Below are positions 24,401-35,704 of a stretch of DNA of 64,000 nucleotides, piece by piece; positions within the stretch are counted from its first letter, which is position 1; each line of letters opens with the position of its first letter. The position numbers and the translations under genes are program-made. The notes below the pieces were generated by a model, which made no database searches, was not told the origin of the DNA, and was given only the letters and a program-made list of their open reading frames with translations. The stretch spans positions 2,561,581-2,625,580 of the forward strand of contig CAJNOP010000009.1 in assembly GCA_905250075.1 (NCBI GenBank), written 5' to 3'. The DNA is from Rotaria sp. Silwood1. Taxonomy: Eukaryota > Rotifera > Eurotatoria > Philodinida > Philodinidae.

Positions 24401-25806
24401 AAAATATTTCTTTTAAGTTCTACTTATTTAAACATTTATATATGAATATGCAAATCTACTAACAGAAATATAAATCTTGCTTGTTCTTTTAACATGGAAT
24501 AATCATTTCAATTACATAATTCTTTTTTTTTGTTGACGACGATTTCTATTTTAATATTGATTCAAAAGTTGACAGCTGTCTATCAAGTTCATTAATCCTT
24601 CTTCTCAATGCATTAGCTGCATCTAAAAAACTACGTAATCAATTGTATGTTGTTTTAAACCATCGAGACATGTTCGATCAATAGACAAACCTTATAATCT
24701 CATATTGTATCCGTCTAAACAACTTAATGAATTGAAGTCTTGCCGACAACAACAACAATTTAATTTCTCTTATTGAAAATTGCTTGATGACGCCAACTAG
24801 ACAAAATAACAATACTTCTATTTTAAGTATTCCGATAGTTATTTCTTTTTCCTTGTCGGAATACTCATGAGATCTTCTTGTTATTTTTTCTCGTAAAAAT
24901 TAAATAACAACAAGATAATAAGCATGCCAAGTGTAACAAATGTCAGCAACATCCTTTCTTTTGTAAATATTCGAACGAAGAAATAATATACTAGAATAAA
25001 TTTCCAGTTACAAGATGTAGAATTTAATTCTCTACCAAATCTTATTAGCTTAATTGAAAACGATGGAACAAATCATGAGTTTATAGGCTACGTTATGTGT
25101 TTCAGTGAACGACATCTATTTCCTCTAAAATTTTTAGTACTATACTATTTTCATGGAGGACATTATACTATTTTCAAAACATAATTTACTCTTAGACAAC
25201 AACTCGAGAAACACTGTCGCTTACGTATTCATTTGATCAAGCAGTAAACTATATTTAGAGAAAATTGATTTGTCTGCTTACGCAATGTTGAGATAATGCT
25301 GTATAAAACAAATTAGCTTAAAAAAAATTCGATACCATATAAAAAGGAAAATAACATTGTCTATTGTTATATACGTTCAGATAGATAATTTTTGTTACGT
25401 AAATCTAGTTTCTTATCAAACACTTATACTTAATACTAAAACTGCATTAAATTTAAAATTTGATTATAGTATACCAAAGCTCTGAGGTATTTGTTTAGAG
25501 CTGAAAATGATCCTGAGAAGTAATTTGTATATAAAATAGATACCATTCGCAGAAATATTTACTACATTTCATAAATTGTATTTTACAGTTTTATATTAGA
25601 TTATTTTCAAAAACTCGAATAGGCATGTGTTGAGATTTGAGTTTCTATATGTTGTAATAAGAAATTTACGATGATGTATTAACTTCTTTTTTTTTGATCG
25701 AATATTTACAAGAAACATTCATATCTATTCATCCGGGTGCATATATATAGAATAAAAAATACAAAACAAGGAAAAAAGATTAAAAAAAACAAACGAACAA
25801 ACAGAA
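21432..25806. other. Intergenic region with a long degenerate palindrome
   Basis: About 4.4 kb without a supported gene. The inverted repeat at about 21850-22575 is listed separately. A word similar to 21795-21822 (GTCTTG.AAAGG.... TTCTC) recurs in the same orientation near 23403-23430, so a dispersed repeat family may be present. The rest is AT-rich and featureless to the eye. Confidence 0.45.
21850..22575. repeat. Long imperfect palindrome (foldback element)
   Basis: The left arm, about 21855-22205, matches the reverse complement of about 22270-22570 along most of its length, around a spacer of about 70 bases. Clear paired segments are TTCCTAGAAC near 21891, opposite GTTCTAGGAA near 22507, and CTAAGAATGGTTTTGGAA near 22118, opposite its diverged partner near 22350. 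Other paired segments are the CGAACTGATTTCGAGAT stretch near 22080 and the AACAAAGGCTT stretch near 22020. No coding sequence within. Likely an old MITE or foldback element. Confidence 0.7.
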
Positions 25807-27618
25807 TTATCTTTTCTGCTTAACAGATTCGTTCCACAATTCAAATAAATGTTGATGTTGTCTTTTTAATGAACGATATTCTTGACTATCAATTGTTTGA
25901 TAAATATGTTTAGGATTATTTGTTGTTGTTGATGATGACGTATCCATATGACTACTATCCGTTGAATTTGATATATTTTCTGAATTATATATTACTTGAT
26001 GATGCGAACATTGTGGATGTGTATGATAAATCGGATAATGAATATGTTGTGAACATTTTTCGTAAATAGGTTGTTGATTAATATGTTTGTATTGATATAT
26101 TTGATAACATAAATAACAACATGTTATAAGTAATATAATTGTTAATAAAGCACCAATACACGAACCAATTAATAATAAATATAAATGTTTATCATTAAAA
26201 TCATTTGTTTTTGTATCAATATCTATATTATTATTATTATTATTATTAAAAATAAAATCATTTTCTTGATACTTTATTTGATTATTTATAATTGGATTTT
26301 TTGTAAATATCTCTTGACAATATTTATCATGCGCATATTTATGTATTATTAATAAACATATATGATAATATTGATTAAATTCTATATGATCTGAAATAAA
26401 TGCACGTGTTTGGTTTGAATAAAATTTTCTTGATATTTGATAAGGTTTATCAATAGTTATTTGTAAATAATTAATTGCGTGATAATTATCAATTGACCAT
26501 TGTAGAAAAAGAGCATAATTATTAAAAATTTTTATAAAACTTATATTAAAAAAAATAATTTGTGGCATTAAATTCGTTTGACATTTAAAATCTGATGATG
26601 AACATGACCATGTTGTTGTATTAAATTTTTTCATTAAATTCTTTAACCATTTTATATGACAATTACATTCAAATGGATTTAAATCTAAATTAAGATAAAT
26701 TAATTGTTGAAAAAAATAATTTTTTTCAATCGTTTTTAATTGATTTGAATTTAAATCCAGTGATAATAAGGATTTTGGAAATGAATTAAATAAAATATTT
26801 GTAAAAAAATTTGAACTAAGATTAAGATACATTAAATTATCATTTAATATTGTCCAATCAATATATGTTAAATAATTATAACTTAAATCTAATATTGTTA
26901 AATTTTTATTTGATATTGTTAATGAATAAAATTCGTTTAAATTATTTTTTGATATATTTAATGATATTAAATTTTTATTATTTTGTAATATAATTGATGT
27001 TATATAATTATTAGCAAGATTTAGATAATAATATGTTGTTGATAGAAATATTGTTTGTGATAAAAAATTATTTTCTAAATTTAATTGTTTTATATGATTT
27101 ATATTTGGTATATGTTTTAATTGACATGAATTTAAATAAATTATTTCAAGATTTGTCATATTATGAAAAAATTTTTCTAAATTTATATTTGTTAAATTAA
27201 ATTGATTTAATTTAATTAAACGTAATTTTTTTAATGGATAACGTGTTAAAAATTCTAATGAATTTATATGATTATTACCAGTCAATATTAATTCTTCTAA
27301 ATAATTTCCTAATAAACGTAATAAATTTTCATCTATATGAGATAAATTATTTCCATATAAATTAATACGTTTTATTGTTTTTATATTATCAAATGATGAT
27401 GATGTTAAATTTTTTATATTATTATTTGTTAATATAAGTTCATCATAGGAATATGAACGTTTAAATTTTGGTATATGATCAAGAGAATATTCTTCACATT
27501 TTATATAAGATTCACCGTTTGTTAATATTCCACAATGACAACGAGATAAATATTCATCAGTTAATGGACAAGATTTTATTTGATGAATTAAGAAAAGAAA
27601 AACGAGTAAGAATAACAT
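25807..27618 (-). CDS. Single-exon leucine-rich-repeat type I membrane receptor
   Basis: Cell-surface LRR protein, 603 residues in one exon. Residues 1-16 are a signal peptide, followed by a Cys-rich LRRNT cap (CPLT...CHCG...CEEY). About ten LRRs follow to roughly residue 315, seen as ELILTNNNIKNL, RINLYGNNLSHI, QLNLENNFL, LDLSYNYLTYI and LYLNLSSN-like lines. PFECNCHIKWLKNL marks the LRRCT cap. A region of about 110 residues with paired Cys may be a diverged FN3-like or Ig-like domain. A hydrophobic span near residues 478-505 crosses the membrane, followed by a tail of about 95 residues rich in His, Ser and Thr with several Tyr (YEKC, YQTI, YRSL). No TIR domain is present, so it is not a Toll receptor. 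Adhesion or guidance receptors such as FLRT, LRRTM or Kekkon are the closest in layout. Codons are extremely A/T-ending. Confidence 0.85.
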   Translation of the reverse strand: MLFLLVFLFLIHQIKSCPLTDEYLSRCHCGILTNGESYIKCEEYSLDHIPKFKRSYSYDELILTNNNIKNLTSSSFDNIKTIKRINLYGNNLSHIDENLLRLLGNYLEELILTGNNHINSLEFLTRYPLKKLRLIKLNQFNLTNINLEKFFHNMTNLEIIYLNSCQLKHIPNINHIKQLNLENNFLSQTIFLSTTYYYLNLANNYITSIILQNNKNLISLNISKNNLNEFYSLTISNKNLTILDLSYNYLTYIDWTILNDNLMYLNLSSNFFTNILFNSFPKSLLSLDLNSNQLKTIEKNYFFQQLIYLNLDLNPFECNCHIKWLKNLMKKFNTTTWSCSSSDFKCQTNLMPQIIFFNISFIKIFNNYALFLQWSIDNYHAINYLQITIDKPYQISRKFYSNQTRAFISDHIEFNQYYHICLLIIHKYAHDKYCQEIFTKNPIINNQIKYQENDFIFNNNNNNNIDIDTKTNDFNDKHLYLLLIGSCIGALLTIILLITCCYLCYQIYQYKHINQQPIYEKCSQHIHYPIYHTHPQCSHHQVIYNSENISNSTDSSHMDTSSSTTTNNPKHIYQTIDSQEYRSLKRQHQHLFELWNESVKQKR

Positions 27619-30600
27619 CTGAAATATAAAAAAATAACAATCAACACTTTACCTGGTATTTATCAAATGAATGCACACCGACAATAGACAATTAATATTA
27701 GATGAAATTTTAGACTGTCTGCGTTATCTCTCTTGAGTTTAAACATGTGTTCAACTATTTTATACATGCACATGAGACGGAGAATAGTTGATTATCTTTC
27801 TCCCCACTAGCTGATTGATATTCTACTCTTTACAAATATCTAAGATGACAAGAATAACATTCGAGTGAGATTTTTTCCGAATTATTTATGTAATACAAAG
27901 AAAAACTGATAAGAAACAGTCAAAAACAATTATTCATTATGTAAGATTGTAAATAGAAAGAGATAGGACAAAAGTATATATTCATATTTATTGAATTCCG
28001 AATGCATTCTTACTTTATACGCTGATAATGTACGATTCACACATATCTCATCACCATCGGCAATACAGTTTACTGACCTTTTTTCTTACCCACCCACTGT
28101 GTTTAAGCAAAAAAAAACTAAATCGATTGTCACTTCACTTCATGATGACGACCAAAACGTTAAGTGGTTTAATAGAATTGAAATGACAGGAAGAAAAGTT
28201 ATCGTCACTCATCAAAAAATCGCTTCTCTTTCTTCATCTTCTGCATTTTTTTCCTTTTCTGAACACTATATGCCAATAAGCGGCAACAGACCGGATGACG
28301 GACATATACATACGCATAATGTTTTGTGAATGAATAGTTCATCAGTAGACACGCGTGTCGCTTGTGTAATCGTACTTGACACTCCGCCCATTTCAACAAT
28401 ATACAAAGAGTAAAAGAAAAAAAAGTCAAAATGTATGATGATGCAACAAATCGAATGCGTATGTGAACCGAGAGGTTTAATCGAAACAACACAAAAAAAA
28501 ACTCATTTGTGTCTTCCTATCGTAATCATCCAAAAAAAACGAGCAATGAGAAAGAGAAGTTATACTATAATAATATTATGACTTACTGCGGATAGATCAT
28601 CGCGATGAACAACGATAGTTGACTGTCGTTTGTATCTCTCGAGAAACACAACACGTTAAATGAATGTTCATTTCTATTCATTTAATTGAAAAAAAGTATA
28701 ATATGTATGTGAATAAGAGGAAAAAAAGAAAAAAACTTTAAACGAATTGGGAGTTTTAACTATGCATATATACATAGTCATCTGAAAACATCGATCACAG
28801 AAAAAACGATTATCGACTTCCCGTGGTGGACAGAAGAGACAAGAAAAGAGAAAAAAAATCCACACCTGTTCGAATACGAACAGTGAAAAGGTGCAAAGTG
28901 TCTGTTCTCTAATCTTCAATAGCTCTCTGGCGTAATTCACTATGATGATAAGTGATTTAGCTCCAATTCTAGTATTGGACAGGTGAAGCCATTTTTTTTT
29001 TCTCTCTCTCTCTCTCGCTTTCTTTTTCTCTGTACCTTATCAATCTCATTTAAAAAGTCGAGTATACATATCCACAGATTCATCATCATGACAATATATA
29101 TGCAAATATTCGAACCATGAAATGCTCCGTTATCGATAAGATGTGAGTGGAGAGCGAACACATACGTACATACTCATCATTACACTACTCAAGCATGCAT
29201 ACACTCGACAAAAGGTAACAATCCTACAATTGAATTAGACTTGATATTAATGAATATATAGAAAAATACTGATGATGGATTCATTAGAATTTGTTTTTTA
29301 AGTGTATACTAACAAATGGCTGATTTATAAGAATGGTGAAAAAAATCTAAATAAACTTATGATGATAGCAGACAGAATCAACAAATAACACGTACATGTA
29401 GAATTGTATTTGATAAGGATATGAGCCTAAAAGCAAACAATCAACACCATGTGAGTGACATAAACAGACAGAAAAAAGAAAAGAAGGTTCAATACTATGC
29501 TATCGGCAACGGAAGGAAGGTTAAATGAGTTGAGTTAAACACAAATGTTGACAGTATATGCGGAGATTTTTTTTCTTTTTCGTCAACAAAGCGAAATTTT
29601 ATTTCACACATTTCATAGTTGAAATATGATAATAAACGTCAAATTCGAGGACAATTAATATATTAATTAACTCACGTTATATATTTCATTGGTCTTCCCA
29701 AAGTTAATCATTGATCCGAGCGAAATGTTAATGCCTTGAGGGTGACAAAATAATTGGTAAGAACTCTTTCAACACAGTCGATACTTGATTAGTTTCGACG
29801 GATGAGATAGAATGAGGCTAAGATACATGCACATTGCATGTAACAAAAAAAAGCGGAAAAAGTCAATGTTTGTCGGATCGTACACGATAATATCAAATTT
29901 GTCCTTCGATAAAAACAGAATTTGACGGAATCCCGTAGCTCTTCTGTAGTACTATAGTCAATTAGTAGCGAACGAGTTCTCTATACTAATATGATTAGAC
30001 GACAACACTGTTATTATAATAACTGTTATTTCTTCTTTTTGCTGCTCCGTCTTCTCTTTTCTCTTTCTCTTTCTTATTCCAGTTCAGTTAATAAAGCAAA
30101 CGAAGAAGAAAATAGAAAGGAGTAGATGTGCGCTCTCTTTTTCCCTCTCTTTTTCTAAGTTGGTCTCTTAGGGTATAAGAAAAACAACAACATCATACAA
30201 ATACAAACCGAAAATTAACACTCTCACTAGATGATTACTCTACTCTCTCTCTCTCATGTATATCAAGCTTTCTTCTCGATTTCTTTAGGGATCTCATACA
30301 TTCACATACACACAATTTATGTTTGTCAACCGAAGGCCATGTCCAGTCACGATTGATCAAGCGATTTTGGACTGTAGATCACTACCATTGCTTGTTTATA
30401 ATCATGGAGAAAATAAAAGAGTAAAAGTGTTTGCATGCTTGATTGAAGTTCAATGATTAAACTCAAACGAACTATTCATATGATGAGTAATAATGGGCGT
30501 ACGACCGTATAGAGCGCGCGTAGCTAATGTATACACAATCTCTTTGATATGGAAATTGACGTTCTACTGATATCGCGTTTCTTTTTCCCTTTCTATTGTA

Positions 30601-31755
30601 TAATGCTCTATCAATGATTCGAGACGCAGTATACACACATACACGTTCAATGATATTATTAAAAAAAGTTAATCAACAATTGTTCGTTTGTTATTGTTTT
30701 TTTTGTTCTCTTTTATTCGTGTCATATTATTGTCGACAGTTATCTGTCAGAAAAGCATTCATATTCATTGTTCAACAATTACTAGTTGTATTAATCTAAC
30801 GTGAACCTATTCATTACATTAAACAGAGAAATTAGAATGTAGTGATAGCTATTTATTGAGAATCTAAACTGTTCAATCATATCAATATATATATATATAT
30901 ATGTATCCGGAAGACAATAGATTCATGTCAAAATAAAATATTGATTTGACAACATAAAACTTAAAGTTTTCATACAATAGACAGATTATGTGCAGTTCGA
31001 TTCTTTTTTTTTTTCTATTGAAGAAATTTGAATCTTGACACTAGACACCTCGATAGTCAAGTACACTTATTTAATGAAAATCATGTTTTTATCATGCACA
31101 CAGAAAAAAAAGGATCAGACAGATTTGAATATGAATATTATAATTATTCGTTTTGTATATGAAATACATTGTTGTATATCCATTTTTTTAGCAATTGAGA
31201 TTAAAACAAAAAGAAACAAATCATAGGAATGTATTTTCATTTAGGATCAAATTTCTGGCATTAGTATGTGATTTTTCTCTTACTATCTCTCTTTATCTGC
31301 TAATATGCAAAGGATATAAAGCATCGTTTTGTAATTTTTCTCGTTATCACTGAATCATCATTGGAATTCTTATAGCATCAAAAAAGATCACATGTGTTCA
31401 TTTGTATCTTTTTCAAGGTGAATATTAACAGAAAAAAGAAGATAATTGATTAGTTTGTTTATATATCTTTTTGAAAAGTCTTGCTAGTGCGATGCTACAA
31501 ATTGCATTAGTCGATTCGGAATTATCTACCAACGATGATGATATTATACGGCACATGGTTAATGACAAGAATAGGGCAAGTGGACTTTTATATATAGAAA
31601 GACGAAGAGAAGGATATGACAGAAAAATAAAAGAAATGCTTCAATGTTATTGTTAGATACGTCAAAAAGATCCAGCATCCTCTTATTCTTTCTCCTCATC
31701 ATCATGTATTTTGAACTGTCAGTCATCTTTGACAATTCATCAATGTTCTTCGACG
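27619..31755. other. Intergenic region, no gene supported
   Basis: Upstream region of the LRR gene (to the left) and of the small gene at 31.8 kb (to the right). CT-rich simple sequence occurs near 28998-29020, 30020-30080 and 30240-30255, and an AT dinucleotide run near 30885-30902. Several short open frames, including one of 112 codons at 27991-28329, have no domain or protein-like periodicity and are not called. Confidence 0.45.
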
Positions 31756-32397
31756 ATGATAATACCATACAAAACGACGACGACGGGCATTTCGATGCTC
31801 AATAATAATAATAACAATAATAGTATTACAGAAAAATCACCATCTCGTTTTTCGTATCTAATACGACCAACAACACCATGTATATTTGGAACAGAAAATT
31901 ATGATGATCAATTAGTGGATGATGATGAATTTTTTATTACTGCTGGTGGTATTGTTCATTCATGTCCTAATATCTATGAATTATCAATCAAAGATGAACA
32001 TGAATATCGAAAATTTCAATCATGTAATCTTTTAATGTTTATTAATAAACAAACAACATCAGTAAATAATCATTTAAATACTTATGATACAGAATTCAAT
32101 CATTATTCAATTTTACCTCGTTTTCAACCTATATCATCATCATTATCAACTGATTCAATTAATTCTGAAATAGAATTATATAAAGAAAGACATGCATTTG
32201 GTCTTTCTCGAAAATATCATCATACTATGTCAATACATTCATCATTTTTACCAAAAACATGGAAATCTGACAATTATCTTTTGCTTATGCCTGTTCTACG
32301 TCATCAATTTTCATCGTCAATTTCAAGTGTTCGTAATAAAGGATTACGTTCCTATAATATTCCAATTCGACGAACATTTACATCTATATTCTTTTGA
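31756..32397 (+). CDS. Hypothetical protein of about 213 residues
   Basis: Unrecognised single-exon gene. The frame is open from 31711, but the first ATG in frame is at 31756, which I take as the start. Composition is normal for the locus: a low-complexity Thr and Asn start (seven Asn in a row), an acidic patch with YDDQLVDDDEFF, then Ser-rich and basic segments. The C-terminus is basic (LRSYNIPIRRTF). No signal peptide, membrane span or known domain is visible. Codon use matches the neighbouring host genes (A/T-ending), which supports a real gene. An upstream non-coding exon is possible. Confidence 0.55.
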   Translation: MIIPYKTTTTGISMLNNNNNNNSITEKSPSRFSYLIRPTTPCIFGTENYDDQLVDDDEFFITAGGIVHSCPNIYELSIKDEHEYRKFQSCNLLMFINKQTTSVNNHLNTYDTEFNHYSILPRFQPISSSLSTDSINSEIELYKERHAFGLSRKYHHTMSIHSSFLPKTWKSDNYLLLMPVLRHQFSSSISSVRNKGLRSYNIPIRRTFTSIFF

Positions 32398-35300
32398 AGT
32401 TTTTTCTTTCTTTTATTCTGTGATAATTTATTTCAGAGAAATTTGCTGAATTTAAAAAAAAAATAGGCATTGTAAAATATCATTTGTTGACCTCGACTTT
32501 GGGAAAGACAGTTTAGGCAATAGAAAACGTCAATCACAATAAGTTTATTACATTAATAAATTCTCATACATTCTGTAGACATTTGTAAAATGTCACATCA
32601 ATATATGTCAAGTATCGATGTGGGTGTAAATCTTTTCTTCATCGATATCCACACGCGCATGTCTAAAATAAAAAAATGGAAACATATATTGCTGTACTCA
32701 AACGCTTATCATCGAATGGGATGTTAAACACAAAAGTCAGTTACTGCCTTTTCAACGTATACATTCAATTATACTATCAATCACTATTAAACATACTTAG
32801 GGGGCATACCAAAAGTAGTGGTAGTGATACTTTAATACCGTTTAGTAAGCTTTAAGAAACTTTCTTTCAATATAGTCTGATAGAGAGAAGAATGCTCTTT
32901 TTTTCTATGCTATTTGAACATACTTCAACTAATATCATAATAATAAACTTTCAATAAGATCTGTTTCGTTAGAATTTGTGCTGGTTATTTTAGATGATCA
33001 AGAGTGAACAGATTAGATGGACGAGCTTTGCATGCCAGTTTTCAATAACTTAATATGATGTATTAAAAAATCAAAATATATCACAAGATGCAGCGTGAAA
33101 AGCTCTACAATTTATAAAGCACAGCTTATTTTATAGTTGTACTTTTTGTTTTCGAAATGGACAAAATTCTATGTGACCAATTTTCAACCCTGCAAACAAA
33201 GTCATTTACTAGCACACGACAAATTCCTTTTCTTATTCCTTCGGTTAAAGAGTCACATCAAAAACGATAATCGATGACCGAGTTTAGACCAATGAATACA
33301 TGTTCCAATTATACTTCCTCATTCACTCTTATATTACTTGTTAGGAGCACATAAGAGCTACATAATAATAAATCACAAATGTATAAGTGTGGTTAATTAA
33401 GGAAAAGATATGAAATTCAAAAATCTTCGAAAATCGGTCGCACAGAATTTCATTGATTTTGAAAACAAAAAGTGCAACTATAAACTAAACGGTCTTATGT
33501 AAATTGCAGAGCTTTTCACGCTGCATCTTGTGATATATTTGGATTTTTTAATACAACATATCAAGGTATTGAAAATTGAAATGCAAAGCAAGACCATCTA
33601 ATCTTCTCACCCATTGTCATCTAATACAACCAGCACAAATTCTAACGAAACAGATCTTATTGAAAGTTTATTATTATGACATTAGTTAAAGTATGATCAA
33701 ATAGCATAGAAAAAAAAGAGCATTCTTCTCTCTATCAGACTATATTGAAAGAAAGTTTCTTAAAGCTTACTATACGGTATTAAAGTGTTACTGCCACTAC
33801 TTTTGGTATGCCCTAAGTATGTTTCTATAGCCAATTTCCTTAAAAATAGATATATAAATATAATATTCATCGTCAATATCATAAGATGTATGCAAGTTCC
33901 TAGAATATGTTTTTTTTCCGATTTATTCGCTTGTTTCTATCAATTTGTTGATCAGGTAAAGACTGATATGTAGTATCAAACTCAGTAAAACTCATCTAAA
34001 ATGACTTAGTTATTAAACTCCACAAAAACATGTAATGGAATGAGATTACTATTGCACGAAGTACGTGAGCCGTGATATGTGAAACATATTTCTGATGCCA
34101 TGAATTGCAATCACCAGCTTTTTTCTTTCCGTTCAAGCAAAATATTCAACAAATGTGCTGTCAATCATGTGACATAGTTTTGCAATCAACCAGCATTGAT
34201 GCATTACAAAATATGAAACTGCACTTCGCTACTAACTTGTGTGTAAAAGGTCTTGCTACAAAATTATTCGTAGTCGTTATTTTTGTTATCAAACAAAAAT
34301 AAAAAATAGTAATTTTCAAAAATCAAAAAGAATATACTCCATGAGATCTTTCATCAGCAATGTTTTGGAGCTCATACCTTTACTTGAAAGCATAGCTTGT
34401 ACAGATTTGATGATAATCTTTTCAATTTTTTCATTAACTTTTCTTTCAGTTGTTCAATAGTTTTTTTCTTCTCAACCTTTATTCTATACCATTTCAATCA
34501 GTATTGAATATGAAGTGTTGATCAAACGTGATTCTGAACAACTTTAAGGATTTCATTCTTTATGTACAAATTAACATTCATTCATCATCTATAACTGTGC
34601 TGCATTTCAACTTTAATGAGCGGTATCTTCAGGGAAACTGCTCCTTCGAAAGTCGATTTTCTTGTAAAATTCAATTCTTCAAAAAACACGTATCATTTTA
34701 GAAGTAAGAATCGCCTTTTCAGAATATGTGTTAGAATTATATACGAAATGAAAAATACTGAGTTCATTTTTGAAGCATTCGTTCGAAGCCGTAAAGAAAA
34801 ATACGCTATTTTAGTAATGTTGTTCTTCGTTGTCGAAAACCAATATTGTTTCTTTTTATTTCTTAGCTCTCAAAAGAAAATATCCTATCGAGTAATCATG
34901 GTCTGATATTGTTAAGTTAGGTTTACAAAGGTTTCGTACGAATTTTTTTGAAATATCTTTTGTAAAAACCAAAACTTTGATAAAACCGAATCGAAAGCTA
35001 TTTAGTATTCACTTTTTACAAAAACACTTGGTTCAGTGATGTGCGTTCTTTGTGTTAAACCTTCTCGGAAAGAAAAATCGTACGAGAGTCTAAAACAAAA
35101 GTTTTACGTTAGCTGCACTCACTCTGACCTGATTGTGTTGACTGATTCCATATAGTTTGTGTCAGTGTGACATAGGCTTTGCGGCATGAACACCTATGCC
35201 CACACACCCATCTTTCTATTGGCAGTTAGTATTTATATTTTTAGCTTTTCTTAAATTTCTTTTTACTATGGCTTTCCATGTTAAAAAATGAATTTTAGAC

Positions 35301-35704
35301 AATTTCTCAAACTGTACAACTGATACCAAGCACGATCACTTTGTCTACTTAACCATTATCACTATGTCGTGCTTTTTTTGGCTTCTCTTTTGGTTTCCTT
35401 ATATCTAATTGCTATTAATGTACGTATAGAAGTTCAGTTCGATTGAGCCCACATGTGCCCATACCGATAGGTTACACTAATTAATTAACTATTTTCATCC
35501 GTATTTCTGTGAGAAGCCGCAATATCGAGAAAAAACTTAATTTGAAAAACAGCAAGTTCAGATGGCAGCAAATAATAAACATTCTGCAGTCATCTTAGCA
35601 CTGTTTGAGAAATTGGACAGAGGAAACGTGCTTCTAAAACAAGCGCATATTAGTGTTTGTTCTCATCAAAGTCAAACTGTAAAAGAAATAATGACATATA
35701 TGGT
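32398..35704. other. Intergenic region holding a large palindromic element
   Basis: Dominated by the palindrome at 32789-33824 (listed separately). The frame near 34105-34302 contains a CQSC and a later Cys-His arrangement reminiscent of a zinc-finger fragment, but no gene could be built. The rest is AT-rich. Confidence 0.45.
32789..33824. mobile_element. Well-preserved palindromic element (foldback/MITE type)
   Basis: About 1,036 bp with two terminal arms of roughly 395 bp in inverted orientation (32789-33185 and 33430-33824) around a spacer of about 240 bp. The ends read AAACATACTTAGGG on the left and CCCTAAGTATGTTT on the right. Matching words run through the whole arm: CATACCAAAAGTAGTGG, AAGCTTTAAGAAACTTTCTT, AGAGAGAAGAATGCTCTTTTT and CAAGATGCAGCGTGAAAAGC. 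CTAT lies next to both ends and could be a remnant of a target duplication. No transposase frame lies inside, so it would be non-autonomous. Arm similarity is high enough to suggest a fairly recent origin. Confidence 0.8.

Noticed and set aside
27991-28329. 112-codon open frame upstream of the LRR gene
   Set aside because: No domain, no protein-like residue pattern and no splice context. A second long frame overlaps on the other strand. Probably chance.
34616-34906. 96-codon plus-strand frame
   Set aside because: No motif, unusual composition and no splice partner. Treated as chance.
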